The notes below the pieces were generated by a model. The model was not told the origin of the DNA and made no database searches. It was given only the letters and a program-made list of their open reading frames with translations. A stretch of 64,000 bases of DNA from Psychrobacter sp. Ps6 (GTDB taxonomy: Bacteria > Pseudomonadota > Gammaproteobacteria > Pseudomonadales > Moraxellaceae): assembly GCF_022129235.1 (NCBI RefSeq), contig NZ_JADQAI010000005.1, forward strand, positions 205,406-269,405, given 5' to 3'. The translations under genes and the position numbers were made by a program. This document shows positions 27,337-37,179 of this stretch, one piece after another (position 1 is the stretch's first letter; every line of letters begins with the position of its first letter).

Positions 27337-28332
27337 ATGATTGCGCTCATTGAACAACACCCTCAGCTCATCAGCTTAGGCATGGTGCTTATTTTGACGA
27401 TAGCGCTGTTATGGCTGATACAGCACCTCATGATTCGCTATGGTAAGCGAATATTGGGATTGATTTCTCGTGTCGATTTTTGGCTGCGCAGACATATCGC
27501 ACGCCTACCACTGATGGTAGGTCTACAGCAAAAATACCCAGCAATGTTTGGATTTATTACCAAGCGTTTTGCTCGTGGTCATTTTTCTGGTCTGATTCTC
27601 ACCATTTTGACACTTTTAAATATATATATTTTGGCGCTGTTTGCAGGCTTGGTCGAGGATGTGGTGAACGCGGACTCTATTGTGACCACCGATCTGTTTG
27701 TGTCGCAGCATATGAGCGTGTTACAAGATTCGAGCATCGTGCCTGCCTTTGTTTTTATCACCAGTTTGGGCTCTACACCGATTACTTGCTTAATTATTCT
27801 GTTGACGGCAATCCTCTGCGCGGTCGTGCGCCAGCCTTATATTTTGGTCGGTCTCCTAATCTCAACCATCGGTAGTACTACTTTTACGTTTTTGAGCAAG
27901 ATGGCTTTTCAGCGGTCGCGACCGATTGATATTTTGCTGATGGAACATACTTACTCGTTCCCAAGTGGTCATGCGACTATTAGTATTGCGCTGTATGGAT
28001 TTCTTGCTTATATGGCGATTCGTTTTAGCCAAAGCTTTATTCGACAAGTGCGGATATTATCGCTCGCGGTTTTATTATGCCTGTTCATAGGGTTAAGCCG
28101 AATCGTACTCAATGAGCATTACCTGAGCGATGTGATGGGTGGGTTTTTGGTGGGGACGTTATGGCTGACGATTGCCATTAGTATGATGGAATGGCTGACC
28201 GCCCGAGGTAAAATCGATTGGCGTGTGTCGTGGTCGAAAGGGTCGGTGTATATGCTATGGTTTAGTGTTGTGAGTATTTTTATCGCTATCTTTGTGTATG
28301 CCAATATTTATCAATTTCCGCTGCTTGGGTAG
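27337..28332 (+). CDS. PAP2-family membrane phosphatase
   Basis: 331 residues with about six hydrophobic segments. The three lipid-phosphatase motifs are present: K188-MAFQRS-RP at 188-196, PSGH at 209-212, and SRIVLNEHYLSDVMGG near 254-266. The N-terminal 90 residues (one membrane helix and a basic stretch) precede the family core. Such enzymes remove phosphate from undecaprenyl pyrophosphate, phosphatidic acid or related lipids at the periplasmic face; the substrate cannot be told from sequence. AAGGAATAAG stands before the ATG. It is monocistronic. Confidence 0.87.
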   Translation: MIALIEQHPQLISLGMVLILTIALLWLIQHLMIRYGKRILGLISRVDFWLRRHIARLPLMVGLQQKYPAMFGFITKRFARGHFSGLILTILTLLNIYILALFAGLVEDVVNADSIVTTDLFVSQHMSVLQDSSIVPAFVFITSLGSTPITCLIILLTAILCAVVRQPYILVGLLISTIGSTTFTFLSKMAFQRSRPIDILLMEHTYSFPSGHATISIALYGFLAYMAIRFSQSFIRQVRILSLAVLLCLFIGLSRIVLNEHYLSDVMGGFLVGTLWLTIAISMMEWLTARGKIDWRVSWSKGSVYMLWFSVVSIFIAIFVYANIYQFPLLG

Positions 28333-28811
28333 TAGTAGTGGAGACTACAGTACTTTTTGATGCCATAACAACATAAGGTCTACTCTATTTTTGGCAATAG
28401 AACATATCTTATTCCTATGTACTGATTGGCTTTGATTAAAGTGTAAAATTTATGGTTTGATAAGTTGGGTCAGTGAGTTTAACATTGATAATGTGAGTCA
28501 TATCAATAAATCGTAAAAGTGAACTATATAAAATTCTTGGATAATTTAAAGATAGACAAAATCAAGTTAGAACAACTTTTCTGGTTATTAACGAAAGTGG
28601 CATTATGTCAGTCATTCGATAAAACCCTGCTTTTAATTCAACTTATCAGCTTTTGATATCTGCTGACAAACCTAAAAATTTACTATCATTGCTTGTAGTA
28701 TAAAAATGGTTGTGATCCTAAGTTCAATGCTAAAATACCATAAGAATGGGAAGCGCCAAGTGATTAAGTATAGCTATTAACACCGTGACCGCTCTTTAGT
28801 AATTTATACAA
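28333..28811. other. AT-rich intergenic region without visible gene
   Basis: About 480 bases, clearly richer in A and T than the genes to its left. I see no open frame with a ribosome binding site, no RNA gene and no mobile-element end. It lies downstream of both flanking genes and marks the left edge of the AT-rich island. Confidence 0.5.
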
Positions 28812-30545
28812 CTAAGACAAAACATCTTGAGTATCCTTAAAGTAAGAATAGTAGTTATTATCTTCTTTAACATCACTAAGAGATGTAAATAAATTTAAGA
28901 CTTTCATGGTAATTTTTGATAAATCCAAAGTAGATAAGTCCTCTCTAAGGTCAATAATATTAACCTGCTCTTCAAGATAACAATCTAAGCTCTCTTGACC
29001 TAAATCTAAATCTCTATCTCGTGAAAGCAACCAGATATTTCTCAATTCATGAACTGATCTTGTCAGCAATTCCAAATCACCCTCAGATAAAGTTAGCATC
29101 ATTCTTAAAATAGTAAAGTTTAAGCTGAATATATCATCATCTGGCGTACCAATAGTTAAATCTATAGGATCAAACCAAGTTAATAACATATTATGTACTT
29201 TTATCGGTTGGTTTAAGTTTTCGCCAAATATATCTTTCATGTTGACGCTACCACTAGAAATAATATGGTCTGTTTGTCGTATTTGTTTTATAGCTTTTGG
29301 AAGGTTTACTTTTGAGTTGACAAAGCGGTGAAGCAAGCTGTCTACTTTATGTTTGTCATATACAGTTTTTATCTCGATTGATAACATATGGCCTGTGTTA
29401 ATATCATACAAAGCTAGATCAATATCACCACCGTTGAATTTTTTTCTAACTGCCGCCTTAATATTAGGAAATTTTGGTAATGTCGATAAAATTTGATCTG
29501 CTGCTTTAGCTAAAGTTGACCCTAATGTTTTACTCCAAAGATTTTCGTTATTTCTAATTAGAATAGTAAGTAAACCAATAGATATATCCTGAAACTTAAT
29601 AAACGCTGGGTTTCTAAGAAACTTACCATGAAGTTTATAAAAGGGAATAGGCAGTAAATATCTTGATGATTCACTTGGTTTCATTGCAAACATGGAGATT
29701 AATTCAACGATCCTTCCGTTTAAAATAACACCATGTTTTGGCCATGCTTGACTATAAATAACGTATAATGTTTCTAAAAACTGTTCATCGTACCAGAATG
29801 AGTGGTTTACTTCTTTAGAAGCAAAGTCTAAAAACACCAAAAAACCAGCTAATGCAGATAAAACGTCTACCGAAACTCCTAACGTTTCTGAAAATACTTT
29901 CCAAGACTCTGGTTCAGATTGAGTCAAATATGTTAAATAATCTGAAGAATTACTATAAGCATAATATTGTGAATCAAGATCATCAAAATTATGGTCAGAA
30001 GATAGTAAAGAGTTAAAATAATCTTTCTTAGCTGTAGAGTCTAGAGACATCAGAACAGACTTTCTTTTAGATTTTGTCAAGCAAGCATGCATTTTGTCTT
30101 TTTCTTTATCGTAAAAAAATTTCCACATCCCATTAACTATTCTAGATGTTTGTTCTCGGTTTAATTCAGCAATCATCTGAAGTGTGAATGCAGACTTAAC
30201 CCAAGAGTCGGGCGACGTTGGTGGATCAAAATTTGAAGGTATATTAGATTTTTCACAAACAGTTAGACAATCTGAAAGCACTAAACAATTAATAGCATTT
30301 GTATAGTCTTCGTATACTTCAGCTTTCTCATCAATTTTTAAAGACATATGAGCAGACATATAAACAAACATCTCAGCTGCTCTAGGGTCTAATTTCTCAG
30401 GTAATTTAACCTCATTTCTTTCAAAAATATCTTCTAATATTCCATTATAACCCTGAATAAGACGTTGAGTTACATCGACAACATTATTATTGAATTGAAT
30501 ACTATCATTTCGTTTCATATATAAACCCAAAAAATATATACCCAT
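28812..30545 (-). CDS. Large unrecognised protein with a PD-(D/E)XK nuclease-like domain
   Basis: 577 residues (567 if the internal ATG giving MKRNDSIQFN at 30515 is used). I do not recognise the family. The first 330 residues are mostly helical with few conserved marks. At about 330-440 a nuclease-like core appears: a helix, then GGDIDLALYD (D374, D376), a beta strand, and LSIEIKTVYDK with E391-I-K393, the D...(D/E)XK arrangement of restriction-type nucleases. The C-terminal 140 residues are acidic and leucine-rich. Base composition and codon use are more AT-rich than in the flanking genes, which suggests recent acquisition. It stands alone; a 13-base inverted repeat lies just upstream of its start. 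A phage-defence or nuclease role is possible but not shown. Confidence 0.6.
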   Translation of the reverse strand: MGIYFLGLYMKRNDSIQFNNNVVDVTQRLIQGYNGILEDIFERNEVKLPEKLDPRAAEMFVYMSAHMSLKIDEKAEVYEDYTNAINCLVLSDCLTVCEKSNIPSNFDPPTSPDSWVKSAFTLQMIAELNREQTSRIVNGMWKFFYDKEKDKMHACLTKSKRKSVLMSLDSTAKKDYFNSLLSSDHNFDDLDSQYYAYSNSSDYLTYLTQSEPESWKVFSETLGVSVDVLSALAGFLVFLDFASKEVNHSFWYDEQFLETLYVIYSQAWPKHGVILNGRIVELISMFAMKPSESSRYLLPIPFYKLHGKFLRNPAFIKFQDISIGLLTILIRNNENLWSKTLGSTLAKAADQILSTLPKFPNIKAAVRKKFNGGDIDLALYDINTGHMLSIEIKTVYDKHKVDSLLHRFVNSKVNLPKAIKQIRQTDHIISSGSVNMKDIFGENLNQPIKVHNMLLTWFDPIDLTIGTPDDDIFSLNFTILRMMLTLSEGDLELLTRSVHELRNIWLLSRDRDLDLGQESLDCYLEEQVNIIDLREDLSTLDLSKITMKVLNLFTSLSDVKEDNNYYSYFKDTQDVLS

Positions 30546-30557
30546 ACTATATGCGGT

Positions 30558-30610
30558 ACAAAATAGCTAGATAGAATTAGCAACGTAGGTAGATGAGCTA
30601 GCTATTTTGT
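30558..30610. repeat. Perfect 13-base inverted repeat
   Basis: ACAAAATAGCTAG at 30558-30570 and CTAGCTATTTTGT at 30598-30610 are exact inverted copies 27 bases apart. They start 12 bases upstream of the nuclease-like gene, so they may be an operator, a leader hairpin, or the remains of an insertion boundary. Confidence 0.75.
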
Positions 30611-30863
30611 GCCCACGATTTAACGGATTTGTATGGATAACAAGCCCATAACATTATTGTTTATTATCAAATCTAGGTAATATGATGCCAAGGCTTTGGA
30701 TGCAATCAAAGCCTTTTATTTAGTAGTTCTATTGAGTCTAGATTTTCTATTTATTCATACAATATTCTTTGATTGCACTATGCTAGAAGAATAACTATTC
30801 TTGACTATAGCATTTATCCTCTTTCACAATATGCGTGTTCTCAAAAAAAATTTACAATCAAAG

Positions 30864-30898
30864 AAAAAGCGCCACTCTAATAAGATGGCGCTTTTTTT
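30864..30898. terminator. Terminator of the butanediol dehydrogenase gene
   Basis: AAAAAGCGCCA at 30864-30874 pairs with TGGCGCTTTTT at 30886-30896, followed by further T residues on the plus strand and preceded by A-runs, so it works in both directions. Confidence 0.8.
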
Positions 30899-30948
30899 GT
30901 TATCATTGGCTATCACTTTACAAAGCCAACTTTATTCAGATATATCAC

Positions 30949-32013
30949 TTATAGATTTGGATTCACGATAATTTTCACCGCAGATTCATTGTTGTGAATC
31001 AGCGTTTCAAACCCTTCTGAAATCAAATCATCTAATTTGATGCGCTGCGTAATAAATGGCTCAAGATCGACCAAACCATCTTCGACCAACTTAATGGTGT
31101 CTTTATGGTTGTTGACATAGCCAATGGTGCCGCGAATATCCAGCTCTTTCACTACCACGCTGTGGACGCTGATTTCTGCAGGATGGCTCCAGATAGAGAC
31201 AATCACCACCACGCCAGCAGGTTTGGTCAGCTCAACCAATGAGTCGAGCACCGCATTGACACTGGTACATTCAAACGCCACGTCTACGCCGCGATTGTCA
31301 GTGATTTTCATCACCTCTTCTTTGAGATCGACTTCGGTAGGATCCAGTATATAATCGGCAACGCCGCTGTCTTTGGCTTTTTCTTTACGCTTAGCGCTTA
31401 GCTCGGTCAAGATAACCGTCAAACCTTTGGCTTTGAGCACTGAGGATAGCAATAGACCGATGGGGCCGCCGCCGCCGACCAATGCCACATCGCCTTCTTT
31501 TGCGCCGCTACGGACAAAGGCATGATAGCCGACCGATAAAGGTTCAATCAGAGCGGCTTGGTCTAGTGGAATATCGTTTGAGATCGGATGTACCCAACGG
31601 CGTTTGACCGCGATTTTTTCGGACAAACCGCCACCACGTCCGCCTAGACCGATAAAGTTCATGTTTTCTGATAAATGATAGTTCTCCCCTTCAGCGGTAG
31701 AGACGTCATCGGCGATGATATACGGCTCAACCACCACGTGCTGACCGACCTCAATATCATCGACACCCTCGCCGACTTCGTAGACCACGCCCGAGAACTC
31801 ATGCCCCATGGTGATGGGTGCGGACTCGCCTGAGATGGGATGCGGGTGACCACATGGCGGGATAAAAATAGGTCCTTCCATAAACTCATGCAAGTCCGTG
31901 CCGCAAATACCGCACCATGCCACGTCGATACCGACCGTACCCGCCTCAACGGTAGGCTCTGGGATGTCTTCAATACGGATATCACCTTTGTCATAAAAAC
32001 GTGCCGCTTTCAT
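30949..32013 (-). CDS. 2,3-butanediol dehydrogenase-like zinc alcohol dehydrogenase
   Basis: 354 residues of the zinc-dependent MDR family. The catalytic zinc ligands are C37 in CGICGTD and H71-E72 in MGHEFSG, with E155-type residues in LIEPLSVGYHA. NAD binding is by ALVGGGPIGLLLSSVL, followed by the acidic TELS that favours NAD over NADP. The pattern LHEFMEGPIFIP and NFIGLGGRGGGLSEKIAV is that of BdhA-type (R,R)-butanediol dehydrogenases, which interconvert acetoin or diacetyl and 2,3-butanediol. No acetoin catabolic genes are adjacent. It has its own terminator and stands alone. Confidence 0.85.
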   Translation of the reverse strand: MKAARFYDKGDIRIEDIPEPTVEAGTVGIDVAWCGICGTDLHEFMEGPIFIPPCGHPHPISGESAPITMGHEFSGVVYEVGEGVDDIEVGQHVVVEPYIIADDVSTAEGENYHLSENMNFIGLGGRGGGLSEKIAVKRRWVHPISNDIPLDQAALIEPLSVGYHAFVRSGAKEGDVALVGGGGPIGLLLSSVLKAKGLTVILTELSAKRKEKAKDSGVADYILDPTEVDLKEEVMKITDNRGVDVAFECTSVNAVLDSLVELTKPAGVVVIVSIWSHPAEISVHSVVVKELDIRGTIGYVNNHKDTIKLVEDGLVDLEPFITQRIKLDDLISEGFETLIHNNESAVKIIVNPNL

Positions 32014-32255
32014 ATCATGCTCCTTTGATAAGTCTAGTCGTGGTTAATATGCTGCAATGAGGGTTACTCGCCACCATCATGCCCAGATTAAAGTTGGGCT
32101 GTCAACGATGGCCACGTATGTAGTTGTTAAGCGAAAGTAACGCTACTGCATACGCCCAGCCAAGCTATTGATATCGTTAGGAACGGACGTTAAAACAATG
32201 AAATCAACTCGTCTTTTATAAAAAATATCAACAGTTGCTTATTTTTTAACAGCCA

Positions 32256-33722
32256 TTACAACTTGGTAAAATCCTCCAAATCAATCACTTGATGACAGTA
32301 ATGGCGCATGATGTGATGATCGTGACTGACCATCGCCAGCGTGCAATGCTGCGCTTGGCACTGCGCCACCAGTAAATCAAGCGTTTCTTTTTGGGTAATG
32401 GGATCGAGCCTAGAGGTGACCTCATCGGCGAACAGCAACACAGGATTAAAAAGCAGTGCGCGCAAAATCGCAACGCGTTGCAACTCCCCGCCCGAGACAT
32501 TCAGCGCTGTGCGGGTTAAGATCTGCTTATCCAGCTTTAGCTTATCTAGCAATTCAGGTACACGGCTGGCATCTAACCGATGCTTGCGGATCACATCATT
32601 TAACAGAGTTTGCAGTGGTACATGCGAGGCAAAAGCAGCAGGCGGATCTTGGTACAGCTTGAGCACTTGATGGCGCTTGGGTTTATGTTGCCACGAGATG
32701 GAGCCGCTGGCAGGCTGCAACAGTCCGCAGAGAGCGTCTCCTAATGAGCTTTTGCCAATTCCGCTGCCACCAATCACGCCAAGCACCTCAGCACGCTTGA
32801 GACGAAAACTTAACCCCTCAAACAACACCCGTGTACCACGCGCTAAGCTCACGTCTTTGACGGTTAACAAGGGCTGCTCTTTGATAACGGCGTTCTTTTT
32901 TGCGGACCAATTATCAGGGGCAGCTGCGATGAGTTGTTTGGCATAGTCGGATGTCGGTTGATTGAGTACCTGTTCGCCTTTACCTTGCTCAAGCAGTTTG
33001 CCTTTTTTCATCACCATGATGCGATCATCAGCACCCACGCTCAGTGACCTTGCCACATCGATATCATGGGTGATGGTAAGCAACGTACCTCCATCGCGGG
33101 CGACGTTTTTGAGCAGGGTAATCACCGCTTGTTTGTTAGTCTCATCTAAGCCTTTGGTCGGCTCATCCGCGATGACAATATACGCGCCGCCCGAGGTGGC
33201 AATCGCAAAAGACGCACGCTGCGCCATACCGCCTGACAGCTCATGCGGATAGTAATCGGCAAATTTGCCCAGCCCGAGCGTCTCTATCTTCTCTTGTGCC
33301 AATTGCTTACTGACCTTGTTGTCTTGCTTGGCGACAAAATACAGGCTCTCCCATACTTGACTGAGCACGTCCATCGTAGGATTCAGCGAACGACTTGGCT
33401 CTTGTGGCAGCATCGCCATGCGGCGACCCCAATACGCACGCAGCTGCAGCTTGGTCAACGCTTGGTTTTCGATCAAAATATCGCCGCGGCTCACCAGCTC
33501 ATCAGGCAATGCACCCATGATGGCTTGCGCTAGCAAACTTTTACCCGAGCCTGTTTCACCCAAAATGGTCAGATTTTGGCCTTTATATAACGTAACGCTG
33601 ATGGGCTCGACCAAACCCAGCCCAGACTTGGTAAATACCGCCAAGTCGTCCGTTTTTACCAATACATTTGTGGCGGCCTTATCAACATTGGGAGCATTGT
33701 CTCCTGTAGTATGCGCGATCAT
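32256..33722 (-). CDS. Fused double ATPase of an oligopeptide/nickel-type ABC importer
   Basis: 488 residues with two complete ABC ATPase domains in one chain. The first has Walker A GETGSGKS at 55-62, signature LSGGMAQR and Walker B VIADEPTKGLD. The second has Walker A GGSGIGKS, signature VSGGELQR and LLFADEVTSRLD. These correspond to the DppD/NikD and DppF/NikE subunits that are usually separate. It would power import through the two permeases encoded just upstream; its ATG overlaps the end of the second permease gene by four bases. It is the last gene of the operon that starts with the Zur-like promoter. Confidence 0.9.
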   Translation of the reverse strand: MIAHTTGDNAPNVDKAATNVLVKTDDLAVFTKSGLGLVEPISVTLYKGQNLTILGETGSGKSLLAQAIMGALPDELVSRGDILIENQALTKLQLRAYWGRRMAMLPQEPSRSLNPTMDVLSQVWESLYFVAKQDNKVSKQLAQEKIETLGLGKFADYYPHELSGGMAQRASFAIATSGGAYIVIADEPTKGLDETNKQAVITLLKNVARDGGTLLTITHDIDVARSLSVGADDRIMVMKKGKLLEQGKGEQVLNQPTSDYAKQLIAAAPDNWSAKKNAVIKEQPLLTVKDVSLARGTRVLFEGLSFRLKRAEVLGVIGGSGIGKSSLGDALCGLLQPASGSISWQHKPKRHQVLKLYQDPPAAFASHVPLQTLLNDVIRKHRLDASRVPELLDKLKLDKQILTRTALNVSGGELQRVAILRALLFNPVLLFADEVTSRLDPITQKETLDLLVAQCQAQHCTLAMVSHDHHIMRHYCHQVIDLEDFTKL

Positions 33723-34522
33723 TTCATTTTTCCTGAGAGTAATTGTAGGCTTAATACCAAAATAAAGACGGCAATAATAGGCTGAAGAAACACAAACGGC
33801 GCTTGATAATAATACGGGAACAGCTCCGTCATCATCAGCCCCAGCTCAGCGGTCGGTGGACGCAAACCAACATTAATAAAGCCTAGCGTAGCAAGCGCGA
33901 GCACCGCATTACCTGCTGCAAAAGCACTTAGAGTGGCAACAACGGGCAAAATCTTGGGTAAAAAATGCCGTTTAAAACAATAGAAAAAATCCATACCCAT
34001 CAAACGCGAGGCTTCGATCTCGCGGCTACTGGCAATGGTTTGGGTCATGGCACGCACCATGCGAAAGAACTCAACCCAAAGCACCAAAGAAATACCCAGA
34101 TACAGCGACCAAAAGGTATTAGGCGCAATTGCTGCAAACAATAAGACAAATAGCAGCCCCGGTAGCGCCATGATAATGTCACACAAAAACGTGCATATCT
34201 GATCCACCCAGCCACCAAAATAGCCGCTAAGCACACCCATCAATAGTCCAAAAAATAGGGCAAAACCCACTGATAGGACAATCAGCAAAAACGACAAACG
34301 AATGGCTGACGCGACGCGTGCCAGCATATCTCGACCAAAATGATCGGTGCCAAACCAATGGCTGACACTGGACGATTGCAGCATATTACCAAGGTCTTGT
34401 ATGTCAGCATCTATCGGATAGTACAGCGGCTGCAAAAACGCAAACACCAATAACAAGATAAGTAGTAGCCCGCCAAATTTTTGTACTGGTTGTAGGGCAT
34501 GAACCCCGCTAAAAATAGTCAT
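33719..34522 (-). CDS. ABC importer permease, DppC/NikC type
   Basis: 267 residues, five to six membrane segments. The family EAA loop is visible as EIEASRLMGMDFFYCFKRHFLPKILP, and the N-terminal HWFGTDHFGRDMLARVASAIRLS is characteristic of OppC/DppC/NikC proteins. It pairs with the DppB-type permease encoded 96 bases upstream on the same strand and with the fused ATPase that overlaps its end. Confidence 0.9.
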   Translation of the reverse strand: MTIFSGVHALQPVQKFGGLLLILLLVFAFLQPLYYPIDADIQDLGNMLQSSSVSHWFGTDHFGRDMLARVASAIRLSFLLIVLSVGFALFFGLLMGVLSGYFGGWVDQICTFLCDIIMALPGLLFVLLFAAIAPNTFWSLYLGISLVLWVEFFRMVRAMTQTIASSREIEASRLMGMDFFYCFKRHFLPKILPVVATLSAFAAGNAVLALATLGFINVGLRPPTAELGLMMTELFPYYYQAPFVFLQPIIAVFILVLSLQLLSGKMK

Positions 34523-34618
34523 AAAATCATAATTCCTTATGTGGCTTCAGTTTATGGCTTAAGTTCGTGATTGCCATTCTGTGATAAAGCGTTTTGACAA
34601 TAGCTTTGGCAGTAATGA

Positions 34619-35557
34619 TTAACGTGCCAAATCAATACGCGGATCAATCAACCCACTGAGCAAATCCACCACCATGTTGAGCACCACAAACATACCGCCC
34701 ATAATCAGCGCGGTGCCTTGTATCATCGGCACATCACGCGCGACGATGGCATGCACCAACGCATGACCACTACCAGGCCAAGCAAACAAACTCTCCACAA
34801 TCACCACCCCTTCAACCAAATACACGAGCTGTACTGAGTGATAAGCCAAAATCGGAATGGTCACGTTACGTAAACCATGCCGACAAAACGCCGTCCATTT
34901 ATTCAGTCCTTTAAGCTTGGCAAAATCATAATATTCAGACGTTTGTACCTGTACCATCGCATGGCGACTCACGCGAACCGACACCGCAGACAGCCCAATT
35001 GCCAAGGTCAATGCAGGTAAAATATAATGTTGCGGCGTGCCATAACCTGCAGCGGGCAGCCATTTTATTTGGACCGCGAGCAGAGTGATGAGCGCGATAC
35101 CGATAATAAAGATAGGCACAGAGCGCAGTACGGTACTGACCACCAACGTCAGACGATCAAACCAGCGATTGGGTTTTTGTGCGGCAAGCAGGCCAAGCGG
35201 CGGCCCGATAAAAATCGATATCACCAACGCCGCTAGCGCTAAGGACAGCGTGTGCCCGAACTGATGCGCAATCTCAGCCCATACTGACTCGCCGCTAACC
35301 AAGGAGTGCCCAAGATTGAACTGAACCAAATCAAGCAACCAATCAAAGTAGCTTTGCCACCACGGTTGATCCAAACCAAGCTCTGAGCGCACCAGGGCAG
35401 CGGCGGCGGCATCGGTCTGGTCATAACCGTAGCGACTGGCGGCGATACGGTACGCCATATCACCGGGTAAGCTGCGGGTCAGTACAAAGGTCAATGTACC
35501 AACCGACCAGATAACCAAGAGCAGTTGCAGCACTCGATGAGCAATATATTTAAACAT
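34619..35557 (-). CDS. ABC importer permease, DppB/NikB type
   Basis: 312 residues with the typical N-terminal MFKYIAHRVLQLLLVIWSVGTLTFVLTRSLPGD membrane segment, six membrane helices in all, and the EAA loop SEYYDFAKLKGLNKWTAFCRHGLRNVTIP. It forms the channel together with the DppC-type permease. It follows the binding-protein gene by about 50 bases, so the four genes appear to be one operon. The first membrane segment quoted is part of a longer conserved start and was recognised by pattern only. Confidence 0.9.
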   Translation of the reverse strand: MFKYIAHRVLQLLLVIWSVGTLTFVLTRSLPGDMAYRIAASRYGYDQTDAAAAALVRSELGLDQPWWQSYFDWLLDLVQFNLGHSLVSGESVWAEIAHQFGHTLSLALAALVISIFIGPPLGLLAAQKPNRWFDRLTLVVSTVLRSVPIFIIGIALITLLAVQIKWLPAAGYGTPQHYILPALTLAIGLSAVSVRVSRHAMVQVQTSEYYDFAKLKGLNKWTAFCRHGLRNVTIPILAYHSVQLVYLVEGVVIVESLFAWPGSGHALVHAIVARDVPMIQGTALIMGGMFVVLNMVVDLLSGLIDPRIDLAR

Positions 35558-35610
35558 AGTTATCCATTACAATTTTTTAGTGTTATAAAAAAAAGCGCAG
35601 TAAAAACGGC

Positions 35611-37170
35611 TTACCAAGACAACTTGTTTAAATAAAAGTCTCGCTCCAAACCATCGATTTCTAAGCCTTTTAGTGACTTGTGTGCAGCGGCATTTTGTTG
35701 GTAGTACACCACAGGTACAACAGGACGCTCATCAAAGATGATTTGCGAGACGCGTTGCTTGGTCGCCACATCATTGCCTTTGGTCGTCTCAAGTGTCAAT
35801 AAACGCTTGGTCAGCTCTGGATTTTGCCAATTCATCACGCCCCAATCGCTGCCTTGTGGGTCAAAATCCTCTACTAGTGAACCGACTGGATCAGGCGTCA
35901 TGCCGTAGTTACGCGCATAGAGTCCCATCTCCAGCGTGCCGTCTTGATGGCCTGATGGAATCTCTGAAAAATTACCCACGGACACATCCACATCGACGCC
36001 GATTTTTTTCCACTGTGCTTGTAAGGCGGTGGCGATAATGGGTAATTCAGGACGATCTGAAAATGTGCGTAAAGTAAATGTAAAGGGCTTACCGTCTTTT
36101 TGGAGCATGCCATCACTATCTTCGGTAAAACCTGCGTCTAACAAACGCTGTTTGATGGCTGCTGGGTCAGGCGTTTGAGTGGGTACTTTGATTTGCCAGT
36201 CTTTAAATATCGGTGGCAAGATTTGCGCGGCGGCCGCATTATCAGTATGCATCACAGATTGGGCAATGCCTTGTCTATCAATGGCATCACTAAGCGCTTG
36301 ACGAACACGCACATCGCTAAAAAACGGATTGTCCGCATTGACTTTATATTCGATAGTACGTGCCAATGACTTTGACTGAACTTGTAAATTTGGGTCTTGC
36401 TTTAGGCGGGTTAGACTCGCGGAATCTAAGGTAAACACCAAATAGTTGGGCTTACTCTGTGCCAGCAGGGTGCGCGTTTCGCTGCGACTATTGGCTAAGT
36501 AAGTGACGTCCTGAATCTTGGCTTTCTCACCCCAGTAATCAGCAAACGCTTTTTGCTCGATTTTTTGTGGTGGTTCAAATTTGGTGACATAGTATGGCCC
36601 TGTACCGATCAGCTGAGTGACCTCGTTATTCTCATCAAACGATGAGCTGGCCAAAATAATACTGGTCGCATGTGCCAGATAAGCAGGGAAAGACATCAGC
36701 GGCTTGTCTAGGGTGATCTCAACTATTTTGTCATCAACGGCTTTGATGTCTGAGATTGCAGCCGACTCTAGAGCAGTGGGTTTGCTGAGCGCGACCTGCA
36801 GGCTTTTTACCACAGCATCCGCTGTCAAGGGCGAGCCGTCATGGAATTTCACGCCATCACGTAACACAAACGTCCACACATCCCCTTTCTCATTGGCTGA
36901 CCAGCTTTGCGCCAGCATGGGTTGCAGCTCAGCATTTTGTTTGGCATCTACCAGCGTTTCAGCAATCTGTAAACGCTGAAAAATAAATCCCGATTTACTA
37001 GGATCAGTAGAGGTCAGCTCCCACGGCGTCACCACGATTAGCTCCTGTTGACTGTCATCGTTTGCCGCTGTATTCGTCGCGTTATTGCCCGCTGTTTGCG
37101 CACCAGCGATGACATACCATGCCAGCCCTGCCAACACCACCAATACTGAAATCAAGCCAATTTTTTTCAT
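35611..37170 (-). CDS. Periplasmic substrate-binding protein of a Zur-box ABC importer (NikA/DppA family)
   Basis: 519 residues from the ATG giving MKKIGLISVLVVLAGL, with GGAAG four bases upstream. An earlier in-frame ATG at 37194 overlaps the first Zur-like palindrome and is rejected. The N-terminus is a hydrophobic signal or anchor (LISVLVVLAGLAWYVIAGA). The family-5 binding-protein blocks are clear: RLQIAETLVDA, WTFVLRDGVKFHDGSPLTADAVVKSL, GTGPYYVTKFEP, NPFFSDVRVRQALSDAIDR. By sequence it resembles nickel- and oligopeptide-binding proteins. The promoter suggests the cargo is zinc or a zinc-metallophore complex. First gene of the four-gene importer operon. Confidence 0.87.
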   Translation of the reverse strand: MKKIGLISVLVVLAGLAWYVIAGAQTAGNNATNTAANDDSQQELIVVTPWELTSTDPSKSGFIFQRLQIAETLVDAKQNAELQPMLAQSWSANEKGDVWTFVLRDGVKFHDGSPLTADAVVKSLQVALSKPTALESAAISDIKAVDDKIVEITLDKPLMSFPAYLAHATSIILASSSFDENNEVTQLIGTGPYYVTKFEPPQKIEQKAFADYWGEKAKIQDVTYLANSRSETRTLLAQSKPNYLVFTLDSASLTRLKQDPNLQVQSKSLARTIEYKVNADNPFFSDVRVRQALSDAIDRQGIAQSVMHTDNAAAAQILPPIFKDWQIKVPTQTPDPAAIKQRLLDAGFTEDSDGMLQKDGKPFTFTLRTFSDRPELPIIATALQAQWKKIGVDVDVSVGNFSEIPSGHQDGTLEMGLYARNYGMTPDPVGSLVEDFDPQGSDWGVMNWQNPELTKRLLTLETTKGNDVATKQRVSQIIFDERPVVPVVYYQQNAAAHKSLKGLEIDGLERDFYLNKLSW

Positions 37171-37179
37171 ATATCTTCC

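Larger units (their letters stand above)
30546..30948. other. AT-rich intergenic region right of the nuclease-like gene
   Basis: About 400 bases. It holds the 13-base inverted repeat at 30558-30610 and the terminator at 30864-30898. Nothing else that looks like a gene is visible. Confidence 0.5.

Noticed and set aside
35611..37170. Firm assignment as nickel transporter NikA
   Set aside because: Family resemblance alone does not fix the metal, and the Zur-like operators argue for zinc. No symbol was given.
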